From Sphingobium algorifonticola (GTDB taxonomy: Bacteria > Pseudomonadota > Alphaproteobacteria > Sphingomonadales > Sphingomonadaceae): a stretch of DNA of 64,000 nucleotides. The number at the start of each line of letters is the position of its first letter. Within the stretch, counting starts at the first letter, position 1. The stretch is taken from NCBI RefSeq assembly GCF_004005485.1, contig NZ_RZUL01000001.1, positions 620,001-684,000 of the forward strand. The letters are read 5' to 3'. Under the pieces are notes generated by a model. It was given only the letters and a program-made list of their open reading frames with translations, was not told the origin of the DNA and searched no databases. Positions 1 to 8,982 of this stretch are shown piece after piece. The position numbers and the translations under genes are program-made.

Positions 1-167
1 ATACCGATTTCATCATCATGATCCACGTCACGTCATTCAACGACTATGACAAGATCTACCGGCAGGAATTATCCATCCTGCCGCATGTCTCCAAAATCCG
101 CAGCAGTTTCGTGATGCGCGAAGTGGCGCGGCGCACCAATCCGCCGACGATATTCGAACGGCGATAG
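1..167 (+). CDS. Lrp/AsnC family transcriptional regulator, C-terminal part (cut by window edge)
   Basis: The reading frame enters the window open (first full codon at 3) and ends at TAG 165-167, giving the last 54 residues of a protein. The segment reads as the end of the RAM ligand-binding domain of Lrp/AsnC regulators, with the typical LPHVSKIRSSF and VMREVA pattern. The helix-turn-helix lies outside the window. These regulators bind amino acids and act on nearby catabolic or transport genes. Phenylalanine hydroxylase lies 1.7 kb downstream on the same strand, so aromatic amino acid control is possible but not shown. Confidence 0.75.
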   Translation, partial: TDFIIMIHVTSFNDYDKIYRQELSILPHVSKIRSSFVMREVARRTNPPTIFERR

Positions 168-205
168 CGCCTGGCAATGACAGTCGGCAATGTGTGGCCG
201 ACGGC

Positions 206-655
206 CTAACCGACGGCCTTCGTGGCCTTTGCCCGCGGATAGGGTACGAACTGGCCAAGCCCGATCGAACCGCGTTCGAACCGCGATCCGGTGTCGAACA
301 GCCGCACGATATCGACATTGCACAGTTGCGACAGCGACGTCACGGTGATGAGCGCATCGCCCGTGCGCAGGAACGCGGCCCCCGATGCAGGGCGGTTCAC
401 ATAGAGAACGCCGTTGTTGCCCTCATAGATGATCGCCGTTCCGCTGATGATCCGGCTGGAACGGATGTCGCGAAAGTTGATGCAGCTGACCGGCTCGCCC
501 GCTTCCCGACCTGCGATCGCCTTGGCGAGCTTCGCCTCTCCCACCTCACGAATTTTCGACGATCCCTGCGCCTGCGCCCCGGTCGCCAATCCGCCGACCG
601 TCGATACCGCCGCAAGCAACGCGGCAGAAAGCAGCACCTTGGAAAACTTCCGCAT
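206..655 (-). CDS. Small exported protein of unknown function
   Basis: A 149-residue protein starting with a clear signal peptide (MRKFSKVLLSAALLAAVSTV, cleavage near AQA-QG). The mature part has the stretch CINFRDIRSSRIISGTAI, then a second Cys in LCNVDIVRLF, so one disulfide is possible in the periplasm. I do not recognise a named family. The ATG at 655 is chosen because GAGGTG lies about 8 nt upstream; the GTG codon just before it is a less likely start. It diverges from the oxidoreductase at 745 across about 90 bp that must hold both promoters. Confidence 0.7.
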   Translation of the reverse strand: MRKFSKVLLSAALLAAVSTVGGLATGAQAQGSSKIREVGEAKLAKAIAGREAGEPVSCINFRDIRSSRIISGTAIIYEGNNGVLYVNRPASGAAFLRTGDALITVTSLSQLCNVDIVRLFDTGSRFERGSIGLGQFVPYPRAKATKAVG

Positions 656-744
656 CACATCACCTCGATCCGCGTTCGTAGCGAAAAACCCATAGCCGAT
701 CCTTCCTGAATAAGCGATGACCGGATTCGAGGAGAGGAACTGCC

Positions 745-1797
745 ATGGCCTTGCGCTATCGCGTCGCGCTGGTCGGTTACGGACTGGCAGGGAAAGTGTT
801 TCACGCGCCGCTCATCGCCGCGACGCCGGGCCTCGCCTTGCATTGCGTCGTCTCGCGCGATCCGGCGAAAGTGCATGCCGACTGGCCGGATGTCCGCGTC
901 TATCCCGATCTTGGGGCCATGCTTGCCGATCCGGCGGTCGATCTGGTGGTTATCGCAACGCCCGATGCGCTGCACGCCACGCAGGCCGAAGCAGCGATTG
1001 CGGCGGGCAAGGCGGTCGTGATCGACAAGCCTTTCGCGCTGCGCCTTGCCGATGCGGAACGGCTGTGCGCCTTGGCGGCTGCGCGCGGCACTTTGCTGTC
1101 GGTCTTTCACAATCGCCGCTGGGACGGCGATTTCCTGACGCTGCGCGCGCTGATCGCGCAAGGGGCGCTGGGCAAGATCACGCTCTACGAATCGCACTTC
1201 GACCGTTTCCGGCCGGTGGTCGAGGATCGCTGGCGGGAACAGGCGGGCGCGGGCATATGGCCCAATCTCGGCCCGCATCTGGTCGATCAGGCGCTGGTCC
1301 TGTTCGGCATGCCATATGCCGTATCGGCGGACCTGACCGTGCTGCGGCCCGGTGGCGTCGCCCCCGACCATGCGCATGTCCAGCTGCTCTACCCCGACCT
1401 GCGCGTCATCCTACATGCCAGCATGGCCATGCCCCTCAGCACGCTGCGCTTTGCGGTACATGGCCTGGGCGGCAGTTTCCGCAGCGAGGGGCTGGACGTA
1501 CAGGAAGGCCAGTCCCGCGCGGGCATGACGCCGCTCGACGCGGGCTGGGGCGTGGCCGAGCATCCGGCCAGCCTCTATCGCGCGCAGCCCGATGCGACCG
1601 TCCGGGTTGAGCCGGTGCCGCTGATGCGCGGCGCCTATCCCGATTATTATGCCGGGATATGCGCGGCGCTGGCTGGTGACGGACCCAATCCCGTGACGGC
1701 GCAATCGGCACTCGACACGATGCGGGTGATGGACGCGGCGGAGCGCAGTGCCGCCGAAGGACGCGTGATTCCATGTCCAGCAGATAGTGACATTTGA
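745..1797 (+). CDS. Gfo/Idh/MocA family NAD(P)-dependent oxidoreductase
   Basis: A 350-residue protein with an N-terminal Rossmann fold (VALVGYGLAGKVFHAP, residues about 7-22), the dinucleotide-binding strand VVIATP and the family active-site signature in the DKP form (IDKPFALR, near residue 93). The middle and C-terminal part fits the GFO_IDH_MocA C-terminal domain, with the conserved NLGPHLVDQAL helix. Such enzymes oxidise or reduce sugars, inositols or related alcohols; this subgroup resembles E. coli YdgJ/YafC-like proteins and its substrate cannot be read here. The start ATG follows GAGGAG. phhA begins 24 bp downstream, so the two may be co-transcribed. Confidence 0.88.
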   Translation: MALRYRVALVGYGLAGKVFHAPLIAATPGLALHCVVSRDPAKVHADWPDVRVYPDLGAMLADPAVDLVVIATPDALHATQAEAAIAAGKAVVIDKPFALRLADAERLCALAAARGTLLSVFHNRRWDGDFLTLRALIAQGALGKITLYESHFDRFRPVVEDRWREQAGAGIWPNLGPHLVDQALVLFGMPYAVSADLTVLRPGGVAPDHAHVQLLYPDLRVILHASMAMPLSTLRFAVHGLGGSFRSEGLDVQEGQSRAGMTPLDAGWGVAEHPASLYRAQPDATVRVEPVPLMRGAYPDYYAGICAALAGDGPNPVTAQSALDTMRVMDAAERSAAEGRVIPCPADSDI

Positions 1798-1821
1798 AAC
1801 TTTCTGTCGCATAGGCGGGCC

Positions 1822-2682
1822 ATGAGCACGCAATATGAACGCCCGCCCGAATCGGCAGCCGACTGGACCGTTCCACAGGACTGGGCGCGCTACACGGCGG
1901 ACGAGCATGCCATGTGGGACCGGCTGTTCGCGCGTCAGTCCGCCATGCTGCCCGGACGGGTGACGCCTGCCTTTCTTGAAGGGCTGGACGTTTTGCGGAT
2001 GACGAAGCCGGGGATTCCCGATTTCGACGAACTGTCCGAACGCCTGATGAAAAAGACCGGATGGCAGGTCGTTGCCGTGCCCGGCCTGGTGCCCGACGAC
2101 GTGTTCTTCGACCATCTTGCCAACCGGCGCTTCGTCGCGGGGCGGTTCATCCGCACCCCCGACCAGATCGACTATCTTCAGGAGCCGGATGTCTTTCACG
2201 ATGTGTTCGGCCATGTGCCGCTGCTCGCGCATCCCGCCTTTGCCGATTACATGCAGGCCTATGGGCAGGGCGGCCTGCGCAGCCTGGGCTTTGGCGCGTT
2301 GCACAAGCTCGCGCGGCTGTACTGGTATACGGTCGAGTTCGGGCTGATCCGCGACGGCGACGATCTGAAGCTTTATGGTGCGGGGATCGTCTCGTCCTAC
2401 GGCGAATCGCGGTTCGCGCTGGAAGATGCCTCGCCCAACCGCATCGCGTTCGACCTCATACGCCTGATGCGGACCGATTATCGCATCGACGATTATCAGC
2501 AGAGCTATTTCGTCATCGACAGTTTCGAGGATTTGTTGCGCCAGACGATGGAAACCGATTTCGCGCCGCTTTACGCCGCGCTGGAGACGATGGACGACCT
2601 CGCGCCCGATGCGATCCTCGCCGAAGACCGCGTGCTCACGCGCGGTACGCAGGCGCATGCGAAAGTCGCTTTGTCGTCCTGA
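1822..2682 (+). CDS. phhA: Phenylalanine 4-monooxygenase
   Basis: A 286-residue bacterial aromatic amino acid hydroxylase that converts phenylalanine to tyrosine using tetrahydropterin, O2 and non-haem Fe(II). The iron facial triad is visible: H126 and H131 in PDVFHDVFGHVP and E172 in WYTVEFGLI. Positions and length match the single-domain bacterial enzymes, which lack the mammalian ACT regulatory domain. The C-terminal DDYQQSYFVIDSFEDL also fits the family. The ATG at 1822 follows the purine-rich AGGCGG. No pterin carbinolamine dehydratase (phhB) lies beside it in this window. Confidence 0.96.
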   Translation: MSTQYERPPESAADWTVPQDWARYTADEHAMWDRLFARQSAMLPGRVTPAFLEGLDVLRMTKPGIPDFDELSERLMKKTGWQVVAVPGLVPDDVFFDHLANRRFVAGRFIRTPDQIDYLQEPDVFHDVFGHVPLLAHPAFADYMQAYGQGGLRSLGFGALHKLARLYWYTVEFGLIRDGDDLKLYGAGIVSSYGESRFALEDASPNRIAFDLIRLMRTDYRIDDYQQSYFVIDSFEDLLRQTMETDFAPLYAALETMDDLAPDAILAEDRVLTRGTQAHAKVALSS

Positions 2683-2803
2683 TGCCCTTTTGATCTTGCC
2701 GGTGATGCCTCCGGGGCGCTACTGTCCCTCGCAATCAGTATAAGGGGTCGCATCGGGGGCACTTCCATCAGGCAAAGGCCGGTGGAAGGGTGGGAGACAC
2801 AAG

Positions 2804-5800
2804 GTGCGACGCTATTCCCTTTCACATGCGGCGGCTCTGGCGGCGCTGATCCTGGCCCTGCCGACGCCCGCCGGGGCACAAGGCGACCGACCCAGCCTCG
2901 CCGACAGCTTCCGACTCGGCACGGGCGGCGGTGCGCTTTGTCAGGCGCAGAGCCGCAGCGGCGATCCGGCGGTGGGCACCTTGTTCGACCGCGCCTGGAC
3001 GATCGCCTGCCGCGATTCGGCACAGCCGGTCGGGCGGCTCTATGCCCTGCGTCTGCCTGCGGGCATCAGCGACGCCGCGCTGCTCGAAAAACTGACGCAA
3101 TCGCGCGGCGCGGCGCTGGCGTGCAGCGAAGAGGGCGGCGCGACCCTGCCCGATCTCGGCACGGTCCTATCACGTAACTGTCGCATCGCCGACAACGGCG
3201 TCGCCTATCGCATCATCCGCTTCACGCGCGGCAACACCACATATGTCGCACAAGGCTTCGCCAGCTATGGCAGCGCGCTCGATATCGGCCTGCGCACGAT
3301 CGTCACCGATCGCGCGATCGACGCCAAGGTCGAGATCGCGACGCTGGGCGGCGACGACATGGCCGCCTTCGCCCGGTTGCAGGCCGCCAACCTCGATCCG
3401 CAGACGGTGCTGGCGGAAGGCTATCGCCGCAACAATTCCGGCAATTATGCCGAAGCGGCGGAGTTTTTCGACAGTCTGGAGGATCGGCTGGCGGCGGCAC
3501 CCGACACAGCCCGGCTCACCCCCGTGGAACGGCAGGCGCGGGCGCATGAATATGCCGTCAATCGCGCGCTGCAATTGTCGAACATGGGCGAGTTCGCACA
3601 AGCCGATGGCGTGTTCGCGCAGGCCCGGACAATTGCCACCCGCGATCCGGTACAGCTGCGCCTGCGCCGCAATTTCGAGGCAATGCACCGGCTGAACCAG
3701 CGGGACTATGCTGCGGCGCTCGCACTGCTCAATCAGCCGCTCGGCGATCCGCTAGACCCGCTGCGCGACGAGGCCGGCGGCATATCGCTCAGTCCGCAGA
3801 TCGCGGCCGCCATCAACAGCGCGGGTCCGTCGATCGCATCGCTGACCGGTGGCAGCGAAACGAAGCTGACGCCCGTGGAGCGCGCGGCGATCATCGATGC
3901 GCAGACCGAACAGTTGCGCGGCACGCTACTGCGGCTGACGGGCAAGCCTGCGCAGGCGCGCGCAACGCTTGCCAAGGCACTGGCCGATGCCATGGCGATC
4001 CGCGAGGGGCGCGTGACGTCCATCACCCGGCTGCGCGCGCAACTGTTGGCCGAGATTGCGCTGACGCATGAAGCGGAAGGCGATTTCGCGACGGCGGAGG
4101 CGCAACTCATTCAGGCGGTGGCGCTGCTCGCCGCGCAATATCCCGAAACCGTGGCGATGAACGGCGCGCGGGCGCGGCTGGGCGCTTTTCTGGTCCGGCG
4201 CGGGCGGACGGAGGACGCGATCGCGCTCTATCGCCGCATCATCGCCTCAACGGCGGAAAGCCGCAACGCGCTGACCGGCCTGTCGAACCAGTTACAGCCC
4301 TGGTTCGCGCTGCTCGCCGCACAGATACCCACCCGCCCCGAACTGACCGCCGACCTGTTTCTGGCGACGCAGACGCTGGTGCGGCCCGGCGCGGCCGATA
4401 CGCTGGAAGTGCTGACTCGCGAGCTTTCGGCAGGCACCAGCGAAGGATCGCGGCTGTTCCGCCAGTCGGTATCGCTGGCGCGCGACATAGAAAGGGCGCG
4501 AATCACGCTGGCGCAACTGACGCAGGCCCAGGCCACCAATCCTGCGGTCGCGGGCGAAATTGCCGCCCAGCAACGCGATATCGCCGCGCTCGCCGATCAG
4601 CAGACAGCGACACTGGCGGCGCTGGCGGCCTATCCGCAATATCGCGCGGTGGCGAAGGACGTACTGACGCTCGCCGATATGCAGGCGACGCTGAAACCGG
4701 GCGAAGCCTATTTCAAGATGGCCCAGCTTGGCGACGCGCTCTATGCCGTGTGGATCGACGGAGAGGGTGCCACCGGCTATCGCCTGCCCGTTACGACCGC
4801 CGCGCTGGCGCAGAAAGTCACCGATCTGCGGGAGACGATCTCCACCACCGTGAACGGCGCGCAGGCGACCTACCCGCTCGACGTGACGCTGGCCCGCAGC
4901 CTGTACGGCGATCTGTTCGCGCCGGTCGAGGCGCGGCTGGCAACGGCAAGGCATCTGATCGTGGAGCCGGACGGGGCCATGCTGCAACTGCCCGTCAATC
5001 TCCTGATCGCAAGCCAGACCGGCGTCGATGCCTATACCAAGCGCGTCGCCGCAAACCCCGACAGCGAGTTTGATTTCCGCGGAATCGAGTGGCTGGGACG
5101 CAGCCATGCCATCAGCACCGCCCTGTCCGCCCGGGCGTTCCGCGACGCGCGCAATGCGCCAGCCTCGGCGGCGGCGCGCGACTATATCGGCTTTGGCGAA
5201 AATGCGCCGGTCTCGCCGCTGCGCAAGATCGCGCTGACGCGGGCGGCGGGCGGCGCGTCCGGCCCCGACTGCACCTGGCCCGCGGCCGAATGGAGCCGCC
5301 CGATCCCGGCGACCGAATTGCGTCAGGCCGCCCAGCGCATCGGCCTTGCCGGGTCCGAAGTGCTGACCGGCACGGCTTTCACCGACGATGCCATTCTGGC
5401 GCGCGACAATCTCGACAGCTTCCGCATCCTGCATTTCGCGACGCATGGCCTCGTCACCGCGCCGCGCGCGCAATGCCCGGCGCGCCCGGCGCTCCTCACC
5501 AGCTTCGGCGGCGCCGGCACATCCGACGGGCTGCTCCAGTTCGGGGAAATCTTCGACCTGAAGCTCGACGCCGATCTCGTCATCCTCTCCGCCTGCGACA
5601 CGGCGGGCAAGGCCAGCGTGGAAGCCACGCGGGCGGCGGGCCTGACCGGGGGCGGCGGGGCGCTCGACGGGCTGGTGCGTGCGTTCATCGGCGCAGGCGG
5701 ACGCTCGGTGATCGCCAGCCACTGGCCCGCGCCGGAGGAATATAAGGCGACCGAGCGGCTGATCGGCGGCCTGTTTTCCGCGCCGCGCGGCACCGGGACG

Positions 5801-5938
5801 GCGCAGGCCCTGCAACAGGCGGAAATCGCGCTGATGGATCAGGCCGAAACCTCGCACCCTTTCTACTGGTCGGGCTTTGCGATCATCGGCGACGGGGCGC
5901 GGCCACTGGTCACCCCGGCCGCCGTTGCCGCCCGTTGA
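2804..5938 (+). CDS. Exported TPR-CHAT domain protein (putative caspase-like peptidase)
   Basis: A 1044-residue protein with a signal peptide (LAALILALPTPAGAQG) that places it in the periplasm or outside. Residues about 200-500 are helical with TPR-like repeats, followed by a long helical linker. From about residue 640 to the end is a CHAT domain (FKMAQLGDALYAVWIDG...). The caspase-like dyad is present: H881 in HFATHG and C931 in VILSACDTA, with the typical ending HPFYWSGFAIIGDG. CHAT domains are usually protein-interaction or protease modules, and no substrate is known here. It opens a co-directional set with the CHASE2 cyclase 16 bp downstream and the TpsB/TpsA pair beyond. GTG is chosen as start because it opens the signal peptide. 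It might instead be a catalytically active scaffold without protease function. Confidence 0.88.
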   Translation: MRRYSLSHAAALAALILALPTPAGAQGDRPSLADSFRLGTGGGALCQAQSRSGDPAVGTLFDRAWTIACRDSAQPVGRLYALRLPAGISDAALLEKLTQSRGAALACSEEGGATLPDLGTVLSRNCRIADNGVAYRIIRFTRGNTTYVAQGFASYGSALDIGLRTIVTDRAIDAKVEIATLGGDDMAAFARLQAANLDPQTVLAEGYRRNNSGNYAEAAEFFDSLEDRLAAAPDTARLTPVERQARAHEYAVNRALQLSNMGEFAQADGVFAQARTIATRDPVQLRLRRNFEAMHRLNQRDYAAALALLNQPLGDPLDPLRDEAGGISLSPQIAAAINSAGPSIASLTGGSETKLTPVERAAIIDAQTEQLRGTLLRLTGKPAQARATLAKALADAMAIREGRVTSITRLRAQLLAEIALTHEAEGDFATAEAQLIQAVALLAAQYPETVAMNGARARLGAFLVRRGRTEDAIALYRRIIASTAESRNALTGLSNQLQPWFALLAAQIPTRPELTADLFLATQTLVRPGAADTLEVLTRELSAGTSEGSRLFRQSVSLARDIERARITLAQLTQAQATNPAVAGEIAAQQRDIAALADQQTATLAALAAYPQYRAVAKDVLTLADMQATLKPGEAYFKMAQLGDALYAVWIDGEGATGYRLPVTTAALAQKVTDLRETISTTVNGAQATYPLDVTLARSLYGDLFAPVEARLATARHLIVEPDGAMLQLPVNLLIASQTGVDAYTKRVAANPDSEFDFRGIEWLGRSHAISTALSARAFRDARNAPASAAARDYIGFGENAPVSPLRKIALTRAAGGASGPDCTWPAAEWSRPIPATELRQAAQRIGLAGSEVLTGTAFTDDAILARDNLDSFRILHFATHGLVTAPRAQCPARPALLTSFGGAGTSDGLLQFGEIFDLKLDADLVILSACDTAGKASVEATRAAGLTGGGGALDGLVRAFIGAGGRSVIASHWPAPEEYKATERLIGGLFSAPRGTGTAQALQQAEIALMDQAETSHPFYWSGFAIIGDGARPLVTPAAVAAR

Positions 5939-5954
5939 GGGCGCGCACACGATC

Positions 5955-7964
5955 ATGAACGCCGTCCGCCGACAATGGCTGCACCGCGCGACACGGATCG
6001 TGCGGGATGCCGGGCGCTGGCGACTGGCAACGACGCTGATCGTCCTGATCGTCGCCTTGTTCTGCGCCCGCTTCAGCTGGGAGTATGTGCCCGTTGTCGG
6101 CGACGCCGAGCGCACGCTTTACGACCTGCGGATGACCCATTTCGCGCCACGGGTGGATCAGGACCCGCGCGTCGTCCTGATCGTCTATAACGACCAGACG
6201 CTGATCGCGACGAAGAAGCGATCGCCGCTCGACCGTGCCACTTTGGCCCGCGCGCTGCGGACGATCGACGGACTGGGGGCGAAATCCATCGGCATCGATA
6301 TCCTGATCGATCAGCCGCAGGACGAGGATGCGGAACTGATCGCCACGCTGCGGGCGATGAAAACCCCGACCTATCTGGGCTATGCCGAAGTCGCCGACAA
6401 TGCCGAACAGATCATCTATGAGCAGCAGCAGTTTCTTGATGCCTTCATCGCCCGCGCCCGTACAGCCAGGGTCAAGCCCGCGAGCATCCGGCTGGAGGCG
6501 GACGCAGACAATGTCGCGCGAAGCTGGCCTGCGCAATTGCCCAGCCTGCCGACGATCCTGGTGCAGGCGATGGCACCTTCGCCTGCTTTCGAGCGGTATC
6601 GCGGCAGCATCCGCTATCGCCTGCCCGCCGATCCCGACCGGCCGGTGTTCGCATCCTTCCCCATCGACCTGTTCACCGATCCCGCGACCGGCGCGGCCTT
6701 CGTCGATCAGGTGCGCGGGCGGCATGTGATGATCGGCGGCGATATCGTCGACAATGACCAGTTCGAGACGCCGATGTCGACGACCAGCGGCAAGTCGATG
6801 ATCGGCCTTGAAGTCCATGCCAATATGCTGGCGCAATCGCTCGACGGGGCGGCGCTGCGCCCGGTGCCTGCGGCGATATTGTGGGCAGTGGCGATCCTCG
6901 CTGTCCTGTCGGCCGCGTTCACCAGTCTCGCCGAGTTGCGCTGGTATGCGCTCGCGCCCTGCCTTCTGGTGCAGGCGCTGCTGCTCGGCGGTCTGCCCCT
7001 GTGGTGGCAGAGCAGCGGCTGGGATACGCAGGGGGTGCCTGCGATCGGCTGGGCGATCGGCTGGGTGCTGGCGTTTGCCGCCGTCGGCTCCGCCGCGCGG
7101 GCGGTCGGGTCGCAGCAGCGCCGTTTCGCCCAGTCGGCGCTGGGCAAATATCTGCCGCGCGACATCGCCACGCAGATATTGCAGGAACCCGAGAAACTTG
7201 CCCTGCATGGCGAAAAACGGTCGATTTTCGTCGTGTTTACCGATCTGGAGGGCTTCACCAAATTGAGCCACGGCATCGCGCCGGAAATGGTCGCGCAGTT
7301 GCTCAACGGCTATCTCGACATGCTTTCGGACGTGGTGCTGGCGCATGGCGGCACGATCGACAAGTTCGTGGGCGACGCCGTCGTCGCCTTCTGGGGGGCG
7401 CCAATCGCCAGGCCCGACGACGGGACGAAGGCCGCACAGGCCGCCTATGCGATGTGGCAGACAGGCGAAGCCTTCCGCATCGGCGTGGCGGAGAAATATC
7501 CCGACGGGTCCGTCCCGCCGATCGGCAAGACCCGCGTCGGCCTGCATTATGGCGAGGCGATCGTCGGCAATTTCGGCGGCGAGGGACGCATCCAGTATAC
7601 CGCGCTGGGCGACAGCATGAACACGGCGGCGCGACTCGAGTCGGCGAACAAGGCCCTGCAATCGAGCATGATGGCGAGCCGCGAAGCCGTGGAGCGCGCC
7701 GGTCTCGACTGGTGGCGGCCGATGGGCACGGTGGTGCTGCGCGGGCGCGCGAAACCCGTCGACATATTCGAGCCTGCACCCGATTTTCCGGCCAGTGACC
7801 GCGATCACTTAAGCGCCATCCTGAACCGGCTAAAGACGGACCGGGCCGGGGCGCTCGTCGATCTGGCGGCGCTGCTGGCGCGCTATCCGCAGGACAATGC
7901 GCTGGCGCATCTATATTATCGGATCGAACAGACGAAGGATGGAGATGTCTATGCTGTGGGATAG
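5955..7964 (+). CDS. CHASE2 domain class III adenylate cyclase
   Basis: A 669-residue membrane protein. One N-terminal TM helix (about 25-42) precedes a periplasmic CHASE2 sensor (about 45-310). Three closely spaced TM helices (about 310-390) follow, then a cytoplasmic class III cyclase domain (about 425-610). The metal-binding aspartates are D430 (FTDLEGFT) and D474 (FVGDAVVAF). Substrate-selecting residues are K470 and D553 (ALGDSMNTAARLE), the pair expected for ATP rather than GTP, and the transition-state N556 and R560 are present. So a working adenylate cyclase is likely. ATG 5955 is preferred because upstream codons would overlap the CHAT gene. Its end overlaps the next gene, suggesting coupling. 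Confidence 0.92.
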   Translation: MNAVRRQWLHRATRIVRDAGRWRLATTLIVLIVALFCARFSWEYVPVVGDAERTLYDLRMTHFAPRVDQDPRVVLIVYNDQTLIATKKRSPLDRATLARALRTIDGLGAKSIGIDILIDQPQDEDAELIATLRAMKTPTYLGYAEVADNAEQIIYEQQQFLDAFIARARTARVKPASIRLEADADNVARSWPAQLPSLPTILVQAMAPSPAFERYRGSIRYRLPADPDRPVFASFPIDLFTDPATGAAFVDQVRGRHVMIGGDIVDNDQFETPMSTTSGKSMIGLEVHANMLAQSLDGAALRPVPAAILWAVAILAVLSAAFTSLAELRWYALAPCLLVQALLLGGLPLWWQSSGWDTQGVPAIGWAIGWVLAFAAVGSAARAVGSQQRRFAQSALGKYLPRDIATQILQEPEKLALHGEKRSIFVVFTDLEGFTKLSHGIAPEMVAQLLNGYLDMLSDVVLAHGGTIDKFVGDAVVAFWGAPIARPDDGTKAAQAAYAMWQTGEAFRIGVAEKYPDGSVPPIGKTRVGLHYGEAIVGNFGGEGRIQYTALGDSMNTAARLESANKALQSSMMASREAVERAGLDWWRPMGTVVLRGRAKPVDIFEPAPDFPASDRDHLSAILNRLKTDRAGALVDLAALLARYPQDNALAHLYYRIEQTKDGDVYAVG

Positions 7965-8715
7965 GAACATGTCGATCGGCTGTGCGCTCGCGCTTGTGAT
8001 GGGCACGCTGGCGGCGGCACCGCTGGCCGCCGAAACCATCGTCGTGCGCGCGTCCGGTCCCTCCGCCAAGGGATTCCCGCCCGGCCGCAAGCTGGCGGAC
8101 AGCGGGTCGATCGCGCTCAAGGGCGGCGATGTCGTCACCCTGCTGGACGGGCGCGGCACCCGTACCCTGCGCGGACCGGGCACGTTCAGCCTCGCGGCGA
8201 CCGCGACGGCGGGCACCGACAGCCGCACCAGCCTTGCCTCGCTGCTCGAAACCAAACGCGTGCGGCGTGCCCGCACCGGGGCGGTGCGCGGCGGCGTGGC
8301 AGAGGATGCCGCTGCTCCGCGCAGCCCCAATCTGTGGTATGTCGACATCAGCCAGGCCAGCACAGCCTGCGTGCCCGATCCCGCCAATGTCCGCCTGTGG
8401 CGGCCCGATATCGCGAGCGCGGCGACCGTCACGATCACCGCGACCAGCGGCGGCGGCAGCGCGCCGGTGGCGTTCGCGGCGGGTGAGGCCGTGGCAAGCT
8501 GGCCCGCCACGCTGCCCGTTACGGAAGGCGCGCGCTATCGCCTGAGCTGGAACGGGCTGGCGCGTCCGGTGGACATCGGCTTTTCGCTGATGGGGACCGA
8601 CGCAGGCGGACTGGAAACCATGGCGTCCACGCTGATCGCCAGGAAATGCGACGCGCAGCTCGCCCTGCTGGTCGAAACCGTCGCCTTGCCCGATCCGGCC
8701 CCCGATGCGCCATGA
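7945..8715 (+). CDS. Exported protein of the CHAT/TPS operon, function unknown
   Basis: A protein of about 256 residues with a signal peptide ending LAAAPLAAE. After it comes a small glycine-rich all-beta segment (SGSIALKGGDVVTLLDGRGT, then RTLRGPGTFSL) that resembles the FecR-like or beta-sandwich pieces seen in periplasmic sensor proteins. The second half includes two Cys (STACVPD and ARKCDAQ) that could pair. No enzyme motif is seen. Start codons at 7945 and 7951 both have a Shine-Dalgarno (GAAGGA and GGAG), and both overlap the end of the cyclase gene, a sign of translational coupling. It could be a periplasmic partner of the CHASE2 sensor or the CHAT protein; that is inference. Confidence 0.7.
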   Translation: MSMLWDRNMSIGCALALVMGTLAAAPLAAETIVVRASGPSAKGFPPGRKLADSGSIALKGGDVVTLLDGRGTRTLRGPGTFSLAATATAGTDSRTSLASLLETKRVRRARTGAVRGGVAEDAAAPRSPNLWYVDISQASTACVPDPANVRLWRPDIASAATVTITATSGGGSAPVAFAAGEAVASWPATLPVTEGARYRLSWNGLARPVDIGFSLMGTDAGGLETMASTLIARKCDAQLALLVETVALPDPAPDAP

Positions 8716-8982
8716 CAGCGGTATGCGCGGAGCAACAGTTTGTCGCAAATCCGCGATGATGAGACATGATGAGCGGGCACCGCGCTTGTCATAGGCCATA
8801 GGGGTTGATAGGTCGAAGGACACAAGGAGCGCCGTCACAAGAGCGGTGCCGAGTCCCTGTACGGTCGCATGAACGGCACTGGCCGGATGCTTTGGGCAAA
8901 GCAACCGGCCACATCATCGGATACCATCCGGCCGGCGTGGCGACAGGCCGCGCCCGTTTTCGCGGATGGCAGGGGGATTGTC
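8716..8982 (+). promoter_or_regulatory. 267-bp leader between the operon's third gene and tpsB, with a strong hairpin
   Basis: This gap is far longer than any other in the CHAT-to-TpsA unit. At 8881-8910 the arms GGCCGGATGCTTT and AAAGCAACCGGCC pair across a GGGC loop with one A-A mismatch. No T run follows, so it is not a classic intrinsic terminator. The leader could hold a second promoter, an attenuator or an RNA processing site giving different amounts of TpsB/TpsA. No known riboswitch class was recognised. The chosen tpsB start has AGGGGG 6 nt upstream. Confidence 0.45.

Noticed and set aside
37..318. Minus-strand frames at the left edge
   Set aside because: They overlap the AsnC tail and the secreted-protein gene and show no domain or start signal.
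8821..8982. Cyclic-di-GMP riboswitch in the tpsB leader
   Set aside because: GGCAAAGC and a GC-rich stem looked similar at first, but the conserved 5' half and tetraloop-receptor pairing of the GEMM motif are not present.
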